From the NCBI RefSeq assembly GCF_963678165.1, contig NZ_OY782755.1, positions 930,001 to 994,000 on the forward strand: DNA of 64,000 bases, given 5' to 3'. The notes under the pieces were generated by a model. The model was given only the letters and a program-made list of their open reading frames with translations, made no database searches and was not told where the DNA came from. Both the position numbers and the translations under genes were made by a program. Below are positions 1 to 9,500 of the stretch, piece by piece (within the stretch, counting starts at the first letter, position 1; every line of letters begins with the position of its first letter). Source of the stretch: an uncultured Acetobacteroides sp. GTDB taxonomy: Bacteria > Bacteroidota > Bacteroidia > Bacteroidales > ZOR0009.

Positions 1-1
1 C

Positions 2-3000
2 TCAAATACGCTGCTTAGTAGCCTAGAGTGCGGGAATAACCAGCTTATGTTCTCCACCCTGCCGGTTAAGTCAGGCCTTAAAACGTACACCTATATTCCG
101 CAAGCGTTGGTTACCATCGGTAAGGATATGACCGTAAACGGAAACACATTTAAGAATGTGAATGTTGGTGAAATAATAGATTTAAGCGCCGAGGCTACCG
201 TTGATGGCAAGAACACCACTTTCGTATGGAAGAAGCGAAGCGATGGCTCGGAGGTAAAACCAACAAGCAGTTCCGGTGCCAAGTTTACCTTCGATGAATC
301 TCTTGCAAAAGAGACCATCTATTGCGAGATGAGGAATGATGCGTTTCCCCAATTTGCTGGAGATAATTATCTTAAAACGGTAGATGTTGCTATAGGAAAC
401 TCTTTTGATATCTACAATGCCTATGAGGTGGGTAAACTACGCGCCTTCCTCGATCAGCCATCGGCGGTAGCCGGTAAGACCAACGGTTTGCAGGTGAATG
501 CGGGCTACAATTCCAACGATCCCTCCACCTTTGGGGTTACTTGGACAGAGGCTGCTGTTGAAAAGAGAGCTGAAAGAATAGTATGGTATAATAAAAGCCT
601 GTATGGAGATCTCTGTTTCCCCGATTTTACGAAGCTAACTTTATTTCTAGTTTACAACAACCAACTTAAAACGGCAAACTTAAGCGGTTGTACGATGCTA
701 AAAGACCTTCATGTGAATAGCAACCAGCTTACCAGCATCGACGTTTCGGGCTGTAACCAGCTTTGGTCGTTTAACTGTTATAATAATAAGCTTACGTCGT
801 TAAATGTTGGTTCACTAACAAAGCTAACAAACCTGTATTGCCAGAGTAACCAGTTTAAGTTCTCTACCCTACCGGTTAAATCGAGCCTAACAACGTACTC
901 CTATGCCCCACAAGGATATATAAATATTGGTAGAGATACTACAATTAATGGCAATGCTAAAAAATACATCAAAAGAGGGGAGGTTGTAGATTTAAGTAAC
1001 GAGATTGTTGTCGGTAGTAAACCGTCGGTTTTTGAGTGGAAGATGAGAAGAGATAACTCAAAAGTAACACCAGTATCGAACAATGAAGGTAAGTTTACTT
1101 TTGGTTCATCTCTTATTGGAGAGTCCATATACTGCGAGATGAATAATGCTGCGTTTCCTGATTTTGCTGGGTCTAATGTGCTTCATACTGTAGATGTATT
1201 GGTTACAGATGCTTATAACCAGAGTGATGTTGGTAAACTTAAGGCTTTTCTACAACAGGAATCTGCAATTTCCGGACAAAAGAATTATCAAAGAATAGGG
1301 TTGGAGGTTGATATAAACGACCCATCGTCGTGGCCATTGGTAGAGTGGACGGCTTCTTCAACGAATAAAAGGGTGAAATCAATTATCTGGATGCGGAAAG
1401 ATTTGGCAGGTAATTTGGACTTGTCGGGGTTGGATAGTTTAAAGTCGGTTGAACTTACCACCAATAAAATAGCTTCGGCAAACTTTAGTGGTTGTACAAA
1501 ACTCGAAAAGATTTGGTTGGATGAGAATACAGTAACCTCCATTAATACGTCAACTTTAGCCAGCCTTAAGGAACTTAATGTAAACTACAATAAAATTACT
1601 CAACTCGATCTCTCTGCAAATACGAAGTTAGAGGAAGCCGAGTTTGCGAGCAACCTGCTTACTACGGTTAAACTACCGAATACACCGACACTAGGTTCTG
1701 TACGTGCGACACGAAACAACTTTAAGTTGTCGACATTACCCCCTGCATTAAGTCAGTATTATAGCTACTTCTACCAGCCTCAGAATCCAATGGTAATTGG
1801 TGATGCTGTGCAAGAGAATGGGAAGACTATCTATAAGGTTGGATCATATACTACTATTGATTTAAGTAGCGAGTTGACTATTGGCGGTAAAACAACGACT
1901 TATTCGTGGTATAACGTTAGCAAGAAGGCGGATATTACTCCAAGAACTTCAGCAAACGGTAAGTTCTCTTTCGATAACACTGTTGAAGGCGATACGCTGA
2001 TATGCTATATGCGCAACGAGTCTTTCCCTGACTTTACGATGTTGTACCCATTTGAAACCGTGAAGGTGTTGGTTGTGTCAGGATACAACCAATACGAAGT
2101 GGGTAAGCTAAAAGCCTTTTTAGATCAACCTTCATCTGTAGCGGGTAAAACCAACGGGCAGCAGGTGAATGCCGCCTATGATCCAAACGACCCGTCTACC
2201 TTTGGGGTATCATGGACAGAGACTGCCATTGATAAGCAAGTGGCAAGCATATCATGGGCAACAAAGAGATTGTCGGGGAATTTAGACTTCTCCAACTTTA
2301 CGCGGTTAGGTTGGTTTTACATTTATGGTAACCAACTTAAAACGGCTAATGTTAGCGGTTGCACGATCCTTAACAACCTTCAGGTGGATAACAACCAGCT
2401 TACCAGCGTTGACGTTTCAGGCTGTAGCCAACTTTCGTGTTTTGAATGCCAAGGCAACAAACTCACGTCGTTAAATGTTGGTTCGCTAACAAAACTCACC
2501 TCCCTTAATGCGCAAAATAATAAGCTAAAGGAACTCGACCTTAACTCAAATACACTGCTTAGTATTCTATACTGCGGAGATAATCTGCTTAAGTTTTCGA
2601 CTTTACCTGTTAAGTCGAACCTTACAACGTACACCTATACCCCTCAAGGATTGATTGAGATTGGTAAGGACATAACAGTATACGGTAATACCTTTAAGCA
2701 TGTGGGGGTAAACGATGCTATCGATTTAAGCGCAGAGGCCACTATTGGAGGTGAAACTACAACCTTTGTGTGGAAGAAGCGGCGAGATGGCTCGGTGGTT
2801 ACCCCTGAAACCAACAATGGAGGTAAGTTTACCTTCAATACTTCGCTAACAAATGAGGCCATCTTCTGCGAGATGAGCAACGCTACCTTTCCCTCTTTTA
2901 CGGGGAATAACATTCTTAAAACGATAGATGTGGTAGTGGGCGATAACCCCAATCCCTACAATAAATATGAGGTTGATAAACTCAAAACATTCTTAAATCA

Positions 3001-5776
3001 ACCATCTGCTGTTGCTGGTAAAACTAACGGGCAACAGGTGAGTTCTGCCTACAATCCTGAAGATCCATCTACCTATGGAGTAACGTGGTCTTCAGATTTT
3101 TTTGAGAAAAAGGTTACTTCAATAGGTTGGAGTGCTAAGTCGTTAGCAGGGAATCTAGATTTATCTGGTTTTACTTCAATAGAGAGTATTGGTGGGGACT
3201 GGAATAGTTTAACAGGGGTGAATGTAAGAGGATGTTCTTCTTTGAGGTTGCTATATCTTTATGAAAATAAACTTACGTTGTTAGATGTTTTTGCTTGTGG
3301 AAAACTTGAATCTTTATTTTGTCAGAATAACCAGTTGGAAACTGTTGATTTAAGTACAACTCCTTTGTTGACATACTTTGATGTCAGTTTTAATAGTTTG
3401 AATTCTTTGGATTTAAAATCTCAAAATAGCCTGTATAAACTTAGTTGTGATAATAATAGGTTAACTTATTCTACCATGCCAACAAGGGCAGCATCTATAA
3501 CTACGTTTAGTTGTGTACCTCAAAAAAAGGTGGAAATTGGTGAAAAGCAGATTGCAGGAACGACTGAAAAGTATTTTCTGGGAGCTGATCAAGTTGTTGA
3601 TCTTAGCAAAGAAGATATTGTAAAAGGTGTTCAGACTACATTTACTTGGAAAGATAGTTATGGTTCGGTTGTGACCCCGACTACATCAAATGGAGGTAAG
3701 TTTACCTTTAACAGCACGTTTGTAGGAAAAAAGTTGTATTGTGAGATGGCTAATGCTGGCTTCCCAGATTTTGTTGGATATAACATTCTTAAGACTGTAA
3801 CAGTTGAAATAGTGCCTGCCTACAACCAAAATGATGTAGATAAACTAAAGGTATTCCTTAACAAGCCTTCGCAGGAGTCGGGGAAAACCAACGGTCAGCA
3901 ATTAAATACAACCTATAATCCTGAAGATCCTGCAACCTACGGGGTAGCTTGGAGTAGACATAATGTCAATAAGCGAGTAATTAACTTCCAATGGTATGAT
4001 AAGAAACTTTCGGGCGATTTAGACCTGAGCGGCTGCGAGTTATTGAATGATGTGTTTATTTCGAACAATAAGATTCCATCAGTTAACTTTAAGGAATGCT
4101 CATCGCTGGTAAATCTTTATGCCGAATCTAACGAAATCGCTTCGGCTTCATTTGATAAGCATCCATTACTTGAATCGGTTGACATTTCTCTGAATAAGTT
4201 AACTTCTCTTGCAATACCAGAGGCTCCAATGATCTCTTACCTTTTTGCGGCAGACAATAAGTTATCTCAGATAGATTTAAGTAAGATGGCTTCTTTAACC
4301 AGAGTCAAGTTAATGAGAAACGAGTTTTCTTCAATGGATGTATCTGGTCTTACCAAACTGCAGATGTTGAAGGTTGAAGGTAATAAAATTACCGGAGTAA
4401 AGTTTGGAGGTAACGAGCAGCTGGTTTTGGTAAACCTTGATAATAATCAGTTGTCATCTGTTGATGTTTCTAGCCTTACTTCTCTAAGCGATCTTGCTCT
4501 GTCGAATAATAAACTATTGCTTTCCAGATTGCCTCTTAGTAAGGCGGCCTATACAAATTATTCCTATGCACCTCAACCTTTAATGGCAGTAGGTCATGCT
4601 AAGCAGGAGGGGAACGACGTTAAGTATTTCATATGTGCAGAAGAACCATTGGACTTAAGTAGTGAACTTAACGTTGGTGGAAATGTGACGACATTTGTTT
4701 GGAAGAAAGCTGATGGAACTGTTGTTTTACCAACTACTTCAAATAATGGGGTATTTACTTTCTCTACGGACTTAATTGGCGAAACTCTTTATGGGGAACT
4801 GTCAAATGCTTCCTTTCCTGATTTTGCTGGTGATAAAGTATTTAAAACCGTAAAGTTTACAGTACTATCACCATACAACGAAGAGGAGGTTGCTAAACTG
4901 CTTGGCTTCTTTGGGCGTCCATCTATTAATGGAGCAACTAACGGTAGCAGCATTGGTATATCTAAGATGAATAATCCTAACTCTTGGCGAGGTATAGAAT
5001 GGACAAGTGAGGTTTCCGATAGACGAGTGAAGTCCATTAATTGGGCTAGTCTTGGAATAGCAGATACTCTTAATGTTTCTAATTTTGTTAAACTAAACTC
5101 AGTTGATGTCTCTGATAACAAGTTGACTAAGATAATTTCGAACAATACGCCACTCCTTAAAAGGGGTTTATTCAGTAGCAATAGTCTTAAGTTTTCTACT
5201 ATGCCGACAAGTACATCTTTTGATGAGTATAACTGCTTTCCTCAAGATAAACTGGAAATTGGGAAGAAGGCAGATAATGGCAGTTACACTTTAATGGCAG
5301 GTGAATATATCGATTTGAGTAGTGAAGTTGCAGTTGAAGGTCAAGCAACCAACTTTATCTGGAAGGATGAAGCAGGAAAGACAATTATTCCAACGAAGGC
5401 TGAAAATGGAAGGTTTGCCTTTAATAACGACTTTATTGGTCTAAAGATATACTGCGAACTCTCAAATTCTATATTTCCGAATGGAAGTATTCAAACTGTG
5501 TTTGTTCTCATTCCTAGTTCAAAGTTTGAAAGTAAGTTTGGAAAAGAGGTGAGTATTGCAGTTTACCCAAATCCAACCACCTCAATTCTTAAAGTCGAAA
5601 TTGATGAAGTAATTCGTGAATATCGTATTTATTCGGTAAGAGGAGTCTTGGTGAAATCAGGATCTATAAATGACTTTAAGGCAGAAATTAACGTGCAAAC
5701 CCTAACGTCAGGAACATATTTGCTTGAGTTGACTGATGGTGCCAAGGTTTACCGCTCAAAATTTATAAAGCAGTAA
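2..5776 (+). CDS. Giant modular leucine-rich-repeat surface protein with T9SS sorting domain (5' end outside window)
   Basis: The frame is open from base 2, and the residues before the first Met match an LRR segment repeated later (near 2545), so the gene starts upstream of the window. At least 1,900 residues are visible. They alternate between short LRR blocks of the SGCxxLxxLxxxxNQL type and an all-beta segment beginning FSTLPVKS or similar (near 50, 860, 1727, 2594, 3470, 4520 and 5198) and containing DLSxE, FxWKK and CEMxNxxFPxF motifs. The last 75 or so residues (from about 5550) are a type A T9SS sorting domain with YPNPT, SGTYLLEL and a basic end. A cell-surface or secreted protein exported through the outer membrane by T9SS is therefore expected. 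The ligand is unknown; adhesion is a guess. Some modules are almost identical at the DNA level, indicating recent internal duplication. Confidence 0.9.
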   Translation, partial: SNTLLSSLECGNNQLMFSTLPVKSGLKTYTYIPQALVTIGKDMTVNGNTFKNVNVGEIIDLSAEATVDGKNTTFVWKKRSDGSEVKPTSSSGAKFTFDESLAKETIYCEMRNDAFPQFAGDNYLKTVDVAIGNSFDIYNAYEVGKLRAFLDQPSAVAGKTNGLQVNAGYNSNDPSTFGVTWTEAAVEKRAERIVWYNKSLYGDLCFPDFTKLTLFLVYNNQLKTANLSGCTMLKDLHVNSNQLTSIDVSGCNQLWSFNCYNNKLTSLNVGSLTKLTNLYCQSNQFKFSTLPVKSSLTTYSYAPQGYINIGRDTTINGNAKKYIKRGEVVDLSNEIVVGSKPSVFEWKMRRDNSKVTPVSNNEGKFTFGSSLIGESIYCEMNNAAFPDFAGSNVLHTVDVLVTDAYNQSDVGKLKAFLQQESAISGQKNYQRIGLEVDINDPSSWPLVEWTASSTNKRVKSIIWMRKDLAGNLDLSGLDSLKSVELTTNKIASANFSGCTKLEKIWLDENTVTSINTSTLASLKELNVNYNKITQLDLSANTKLEEAEFASNLLTTVKLPNTPTLGSVRATRNNFKLSTLPPALSQYYSYFYQPQNPMVIGDAVQENGKTIYKVGSYTTIDLSSELTIGGKTTTYSWYNVSKKADITPRTSANGKFSFDNTVEGDTLICYMRNESFPDFTMLYPFETVKVLVVSGYNQYEVGKLKAFLDQPSSVAGKTNGQQVNAAYDPNDPSTFGVSWTETAIDKQVASISWATKRLSGNLDFSNFTRLGWFYIYGNQLKTANVSGCTILNNLQVDNNQLTSVDVSGCSQLSCFECQGNKLTSLNVGSLTKLTSLNAQNNKLKELDLNSNTLLSILYCGDNLLKFSTLPVKSNLTTYTYTPQGLIEIGKDITVYGNTFKHVGVNDAIDLSAEATIGGETTTFVWKKRRDGSVVTPETNNGGKFTFNTSLTNEAIFCEMSNATFPSFTGNNILKTIDVVVGDNPNPYNKYEVDKLKTFLNQPSAVAGKTNGQQVSSAYNPEDPSTYGVTWSSDFFEKKVTSIGWSAKSLAGNLDLSGFTSIESIGGDWNSLTGVNVRGCSSLRLLYLYENKLTLLDVFACGKLESLFCQNNQLETVDLSTTPLLTYFDVSFNSLNSLDLKSQNSLYKLSCDNNRLTYSTMPTRAASITTFSCVPQKKVEIGEKQIAGTTEKYFLGADQVVDLSKEDIVKGVQTTFTWKDSYGSVVTPTTSNGGKFTFNSTFVGKKLYCEMANAGFPDFVGYNILKTVTVEIVPAYNQNDVDKLKVFLNKPSQESGKTNGQQLNTTYNPEDPATYGVAWSRHNVNKRVINFQWYDKKLSGDLDLSGCELLNDVFISNNKIPSVNFKECSSLVNLYAESNEIASASFDKHPLLESVDISLNKLTSLAIPEAPMISYLFAADNKLSQIDLSKMASLTRVKLMRNEFSSMDVSGLTKLQMLKVEGNKITGVKFGGNEQLVLVNLDNNQLSSVDVSSLTSLSDLALSNNKLLLSRLPLSKAAYTNYSYAPQPLMAVGHAKQEGNDVKYFICAEEPLDLSSELNVGGNVTTFVWKKADGTVVLPTTSNNGVFTFSTDLIGETLYGELSNASFPDFAGDKVFKTVKFTVLSPYNEEEVAKLLGFFGRPSINGATNGSSIGISKMNNPNSWRGIEWTSEVSDRRVKSINWASLGIADTLNVSNFVKLNSVDVSDNKLTKIISNNTPLLKRGLFSSNSLKFSTMPTSTSFDEYNCFPQDKLEIGKKADNGSYTLMAGEYIDLSSEVAVEGQATNFIWKDEAGKTIIPTKAENGRFAFNNDFIGLKIYCELSNSIFPNGSIQTVFVLIPSSKFESKFGKEVSIAVYPNPTTSILKVEIDEVIREYRIYSVRGVLVKSGSINDFKAEINVQTLTSGTYLLELTDGAKVYRSKFIKQ

Positions 5777-5832
5777 GTTTTGTTGATATCAAACTCTCCG
5801 TTTAAGTGGCGGGGAATTCTAATGGTGAAAAA

Positions 5833-5860
5833 AAGAGGCAGCATTCACATGCGGCCTCTT
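5833..5860 (+). terminator. Hairpin terminator after the LRR gene
   Basis: An 11-bp stem with one mismatch (AAGAGGC on the left, GCCTCTT on the right) closes a six-base TTCACA loop 57 bases after the stop codon. The T-tract is weak (CTTCTTACC). The rest of the gap up to 6097 is AT-rich and I see no gene in it. Confidence 0.6.
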
Positions 5861-6097
5861 CTTACCATTTGGGAATAATAAATGGTTACTTTACTTAAAA
5901 AAATAAAGCTGGCTGTTGGAATATAAGGGATAAATTTTTGTTCATTGCTAAAGTCTACTTTTTCTTAATCTGAATTCTCTTCTCACCGTTTGAACTGAAT
6001 CAAATGTTCTTGTTGAGCGAACTCTTCTATTAGAACGGCAAAAGGTATCAATTTGTTTGCTTTAAGCACGAAAAAAAAACGAAACAACGTTAAATCG

Positions 6098-6130
6098 ATG
6101 TCGAGCCCTTCGCTATGTAGGGTGCGACAT
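6098..6130 (+). other. Hairpin in the aroK upstream region
   Basis: A 12-bp imperfect stem (ATGTCG..GCCCT pairing with AGGGT..CGACAT, one mismatch and one G-T pair) has a nine-base loop and lies 54 bases before the aroK start. A poor -7-like TACTTTAC follows at about 6147. It may be a terminator remnant or an upstream regulatory structure; nothing else supports a function. Confidence 0.3.
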
Positions 6131-6184
6131 TCACAAAAATATGGCTACTTTACCACAAAATCCACCAGATTTTTAATTTTTGCT

Positions 6185-6703
6185 ATGCGAATTTTCTTGA
6201 TAGGCTATATGGGATGCGGTAAAACCACCGTAGGGAAGCGTCTGGCGAATAAGCTAGGGCTCCGTTTTCTCGACTTGGATAGCTACGTGGAGGAGAAATA
6301 TGGGAAAACGGTAGCCGAACAGTTCGAGGAGGTTGGCGAATCCGGATTCCGTGAGCGTGAGCGTAATGCCGTGAACGATATATGTGCGCAATTTGATGAT
6401 ATTCTTGTTTCTACTGGCGGCGGCGCGCCTTGCTTTTTCGACAATATGGAAACGATGAATGCCGCAGGGGTGACAGTCTACCTAAAGATGACGGCCTTGG
6501 CGCTTGCTAGCCGCTTGAAAGGAGCTCGCAAGAGCCGTCCTTTACTAAGGAATAAAACGGAGGAAGAGCTTGTCGCCTACATTGAAAAGACACTTGGCGA
6601 GCGCGAGGTGCACTACAATCAGGCTCACATTGTAGTTTCCGCGTTAAGCATCGATGTGGATGGGCTGGTGAATCGCATATACCATGCGTTAAATCCACGC
6701 TAG
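6185..6703 (+). CDS. aroK: Shikimate kinase
   Basis: This 172-residue cytoplasmic kinase phosphorylates shikimate with ATP to shikimate 3-phosphate in the chorismate (aromatic amino acid) pathway. The Walker A loop GYMGCGKT is at residues 7-14, Asp32 and the RERE segment near 56-60 fit the shikimate pocket, and the GGG motif is at 78-80. The lid region carries KSRPLLR. I chose the ATG at 6185 because the family begins directly with a beta strand before the P-loop; an in-frame ATG at 6053 would add 44 residues unlike any kinase and would cover the upstream hairpin. The stop codon overlaps the stop of the convergent gene at 6700 by four bases (shared CTAG). Confidence 0.93.
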   Translation: MRIFLIGYMGCGKTTVGKRLANKLGLRFLDLDSYVEEKYGKTVAEQFEEVGESGFRERERNAVNDICAQFDDILVSTGGGAPCFFDNMETMNAAGVTVYLKMTALALASRLKGARKSRPLLRNKTEEELVAYIEKTLGEREVHYNQAHIVVSALSIDVDGLVNRIYHALNPR

Positions 6704-7425
6704 AAGCCGACCCCTATCCCCAATTTCAAATAGCGTGAGCTAAAGCCGTTGTTGGCAACAACGTTGTTTGCGCTTAAGTCCGTTATACCGTAATGGAATG
6801 ATACATCTATTATAATGGATAACTTTCCTACAGGAATAGATGTGCCACATCCTGCTATTCCGCAGGCCTGCATGTTCTGAACCTTCTTGGTAACATCAAC
6901 GTAGGCGGTGCTCGAAGTGTACGTACTTCCTATCGAACTTTCTTTATTCAAAGCGGCTTGTGCTTTTACGATATAGGTGCCCGATATGCCAATCTTTAGG
7001 TACATATCTGGCGAAGCATTGGGCAGGTGGTATTTCGCTGTAACGGGGATGTCTACCCCATACATGGTAAGATCGACCGATTTTACATCGCTAAGAAATG
7101 ATGAACTTGGGTTGAACACCAGCGAAGATGGAACTTTTTCCCCTCCAAATTGGATGAAGTTAACCTCCACCTGTCCACCAATATTTTCGATGAACTTGTA
7201 TTCGAAGAATCCTCCACCAAAAAAGCCAAAGTTGCAGTTGGAACTGCTGCTATTGTCTGGGGCTATACTTGATATGCTAATGCCACCTGTAGCCCCGTAG
7301 CTGAATGGGGCATTTGATTTGGATGACTTGTAGGATCGCCTTGGTTTTGCCGCTATGTCAGAGGGCATTTCTACTAGTATTGCTAACAGTAGAAGTAGCG
7401 TGAGTAATTGTGTGAGTGATTTCAT
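6700..7425 (-). CDS. Outer-membrane beta-barrel protein (porin-like family)
   Basis: The 241-residue product has an N-terminal signal peptide (basic start, a run of Leu, cleavage near residue 25) followed by alternating hydrophobic strands rich in Gly and aromatic residues, ending in KLGIGVGF. The terminal Phe is typical of outer-membrane barrels. GGFFEYKF and YLKIGISGTY resemble the Bacteroidota outer-membrane beta-barrel domain family (OMP_b-brl). No transport substrate can be inferred. It is transcribed alone, convergent with aroK. Confidence 0.7.
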   Translation of the reverse strand: MKSLTQLLTLLLLLAILVEMPSDIAAKPRRSYKSSKSNAPFSYGATGGISISSIAPDNSSSSNCNFGFFGGGFFEYKFIENIGGQVEVNFIQFGGEKVPSSLVFNPSSSFLSDVKSVDLTMYGVDIPVTAKYHLPNASPDMYLKIGISGTYIVKAQAALNKESSIGSTYTSSTAYVDVTKKVQNMQACGIAGCGTSIPVGKLSIIIDVSFHYGITDLSANNVVANNGFSSRYLKLGIGVGF

Positions 7426-7540
7426 GCGTCCAAATGTTGATGTTGTTCCCTATAAAACGTTCATTTCTAACCCTAAGAAACTTTTCGCTAAGATAGTTTA
7501 TTTAAAAAAGGATTAAAACTTCATCTAAAGATTATTTTGG

Positions 7541-7598
7541 TTGGAGGTCTGGATTTAGATTACCTATCTTTGACCAGTTGGTTAAACCGATTAATCAA
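7541..7598 (+). promoter_or_regulatory. Promoter with overlapping palindromic operator for the efflux locus
   Basis: A Bacteroidota-type promoter is visible: TTG at 7541-7543, 21 bp spacing, then TATCTTTG at 7565-7572. The imperfect palindrome TTGGTTAA-5-TTAATCAA at 7578-7598 lies over the expected transcription start and just before the TetR gene. The size and position fit a TetR-family operator and suggest autorepression of the whole locus. Confidence 0.6.
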
Positions 7599-7603
7599 AC
7601 TTA

Positions 7604-8227
7604 ATGGTCAAAGATAAAAACGTTAATATGGAACAGTCAGCAGAGGGGAAAATACTAGCTGCCGCCAAAAGGGTGTTTGTAGAAAAAGGTCTTGATGGTG
7701 CTCGGATGCAGGAGATTGCTGATGAGGCGGGGATGAGTAAGGCTTCGCTTCATTATTACTACCGATCGAAGCAGCATTTATTTGATGGAATTTACATGCA
7801 GGTATTCAGCGATGTGATTCCGCGCATATTTGAGATAATAAATTCAGACTTATCGCTCTTCGATATAATAAGGCGTTTCTTTGAAATGCATATCGAGTTT
7901 TTAAAGCAGGATCCTTCCACTCCAATGTTTGTTTTAAGGGATATAAATAGAGTTCCGCATTTGCTGGAAAGAATATTGAAGGAGCGTAATGTGGATATAT
8001 ACGCAGCCGTAAACGCTAAAATTGCAGATGCCGTGGAGAGGGGCGATATTAAGTTCATCAGGGGAGAAGAACTCATCTTAAATATGGTTTCGCTTAGCAT
8101 CTTTCAGTTCGCAGGGGCTCCTATCTTTAAAACAATAGGAAGAATTTCTGATGAGGATTTCGATAAGCTTATAGAGGAGCGAAAAAAAACGCTGGCAGAG
8201 TTTGTTATTAGTGCTATTAAAAGATAA
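7604..8227 (+). CDS. TetR/AcrR family transcriptional regulator
   Basis: The 207-residue protein begins with a TetR DNA-binding domain: ILAAAKRVFVEKGLDGARM is followed by the recognition helix MSKASLHYYYRSK. The rest is an all-helical ligand-binding and dimerisation domain. It is the first gene of the efflux locus (TolC starts 11 bases after its stop) and sits directly downstream of a palindrome, so it probably represses its own operon until an exported toxic compound binds. A second in-frame ATG at 7628 is an equally possible start. The inducer cannot be predicted. Confidence 0.85.
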   Translation: MVKDKNVNMEQSAEGKILAAAKRVFVEKGLDGARMQEIADEAGMSKASLHYYYRSKQHLFDGIYMQVFSDVIPRIFEIINSDLSLFDIIRRFFEMHIEFLKQDPSTPMFVLRDINRVPHLLERILKERNVDIYAAVNAKIADAVERGDIKFIRGEELILNMVSLSIFQFAGAPIFKTIGRISDEDFDKLIEERKKTLAEFVISAIKR

Positions 8228-8237
8228 AACATAAGAT

Positions 8238-9491
8238 ATGATTCGATTAATTCTAGGACTCATCTTAAGTGGAACTATCTCTGCCAATGCTCAGGAGATG
8301 AAGTTAGCTGATTGCTGGCAAAAAGCAGAGCAGACCTATCCTCGAGCAAAGGATAGGCAGGAATATGAGCAGATTGCCAATTTGAAGATGTCAAATCTGA
8401 AAACGGCTTATCTGCCAAGGGTTGATGCTAACGCGCAGGCAACCTACCAATCGGATGTTACCCACATGGATTTGAGCAATATCCCAATTAAAGGTCTTTC
8501 GATTGCTTCGCCGGATAAGGATCAGTATAAGCTTACGGTGGATTTGAGCCAGCTGATTTGGGATGGCGGACAGGTTACAGCGTCTAGGAAGCTGGAGTTG
8601 GCAGGATTGACTGCCGATAATATGCAAGTTGCTGTCGATTTGTATGCGCTGAAAGGACGTGTTACGCAACTCTTCTATGGAATTGTTCTTAAGAAGCAGC
8701 AGTTTAAGATTCAGGAGGCGCTAAAAGCCGATTTGCTGCAGAAGTTAAGCAAAACATCGTCGGGTGTGCGTAATGGGGCTGTGCTTAAGGCAAACGAGCT
8801 GCTGCTTAAGGCTGAAATCGTTAAGCTTAATCAGGAAATGGCATCAACGGAAAGTGATAGGAAGGGGCTAGTTGATGCGCTGGCTGTGCTAGTTGGATCA
8901 ACAATCTCCTATTCTTCCAATTTTGTATGGGATGAGGCTCCATCGGCAGGTGGATTGCGACCTGAACTTGAGCTTTTCAAGTCGCAGAAGGCTCGACTTG
9001 ATGTGGCTAACGAGCTTTACACTGCAAAGCGAATGCCTAAGGTTTCTGCTTTCGGTCAGGTTGGATATGGTAAACCTGCGCTGAACATGTTCAACAGCAG
9101 CTTCGATTCTTTCTACTACGTTGGGGTTAAAGCAACTTGGAACATCTTTGATTGGAATAGCACTAAGCGAGATCGACAGACCTTAAGGTTTCAACAAAAC
9201 ATGGTAGACACCCGTCAAGCGATGTTTGAGCAAGCGCAGAAGATGGAGTTGGCGCAAGAGTCTAAGTCATTATCGAAATATGAGAACCTTTTGATAACTG
9301 ATGAGGAACTTATTATTGCTCGTGAGGAGGTTGCTAAATTATACTCGGTGATGTACGACAACGGTGCTATCGATGCGGCTGATTATGTAGGTCGTCAGAC
9401 GGAACTGAAGCAGGCAGAGCTCAATCGCGAGATGCATAAGGTTATGCTTGCTTTTAGTAGGGTAAATGTCAATATTATTAATGGTAAATAG
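8238..9491 (+). CDS. TolC-family outer-membrane efflux protein
   Basis: The protein has 417 residues with a signal peptide ending near SANAQ (residue 19) and two similar halves of the OEP fold. Long amphipathic helices, for example around QIANLKMSNLKTAYLPRVDA, are followed by beta segments. It would form the trimeric outer-membrane duct that joins the membrane-fusion lipoprotein and inner-membrane ABC pump encoded next. It is ten bases from the downstream adaptor gene, so it is co-translated or at least co-transcribed with it. Confidence 0.88.
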   Translation: MIRLILGLILSGTISANAQEMKLADCWQKAEQTYPRAKDRQEYEQIANLKMSNLKTAYLPRVDANAQATYQSDVTHMDLSNIPIKGLSIASPDKDQYKLTVDLSQLIWDGGQVTASRKLELAGLTADNMQVAVDLYALKGRVTQLFYGIVLKKQQFKIQEALKADLLQKLSKTSSGVRNGAVLKANELLLKAEIVKLNQEMASTESDRKGLVDALAVLVGSTISYSSNFVWDEAPSAGGLRPELELFKSQKARLDVANELYTAKRMPKVSAFGQVGYGKPALNMFNSSFDSFYYVGVKATWNIFDWNSTKRDRQTLRFQQNMVDTRQAMFEQAQKMELAQESKSLSKYENLLITDEELIIAREEVAKLYSVMYDNGAIDAADYVGRQTELKQAELNREMHKVMLAFSRVNVNIINGK

Positions 9492-9500
9492 GAGAATTGT

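Noticed and set aside
5777-6184. An extended aroK starting at 6053
   Set aside because: The extra 44 residues have no counterpart in shikimate kinases and span a hairpin.
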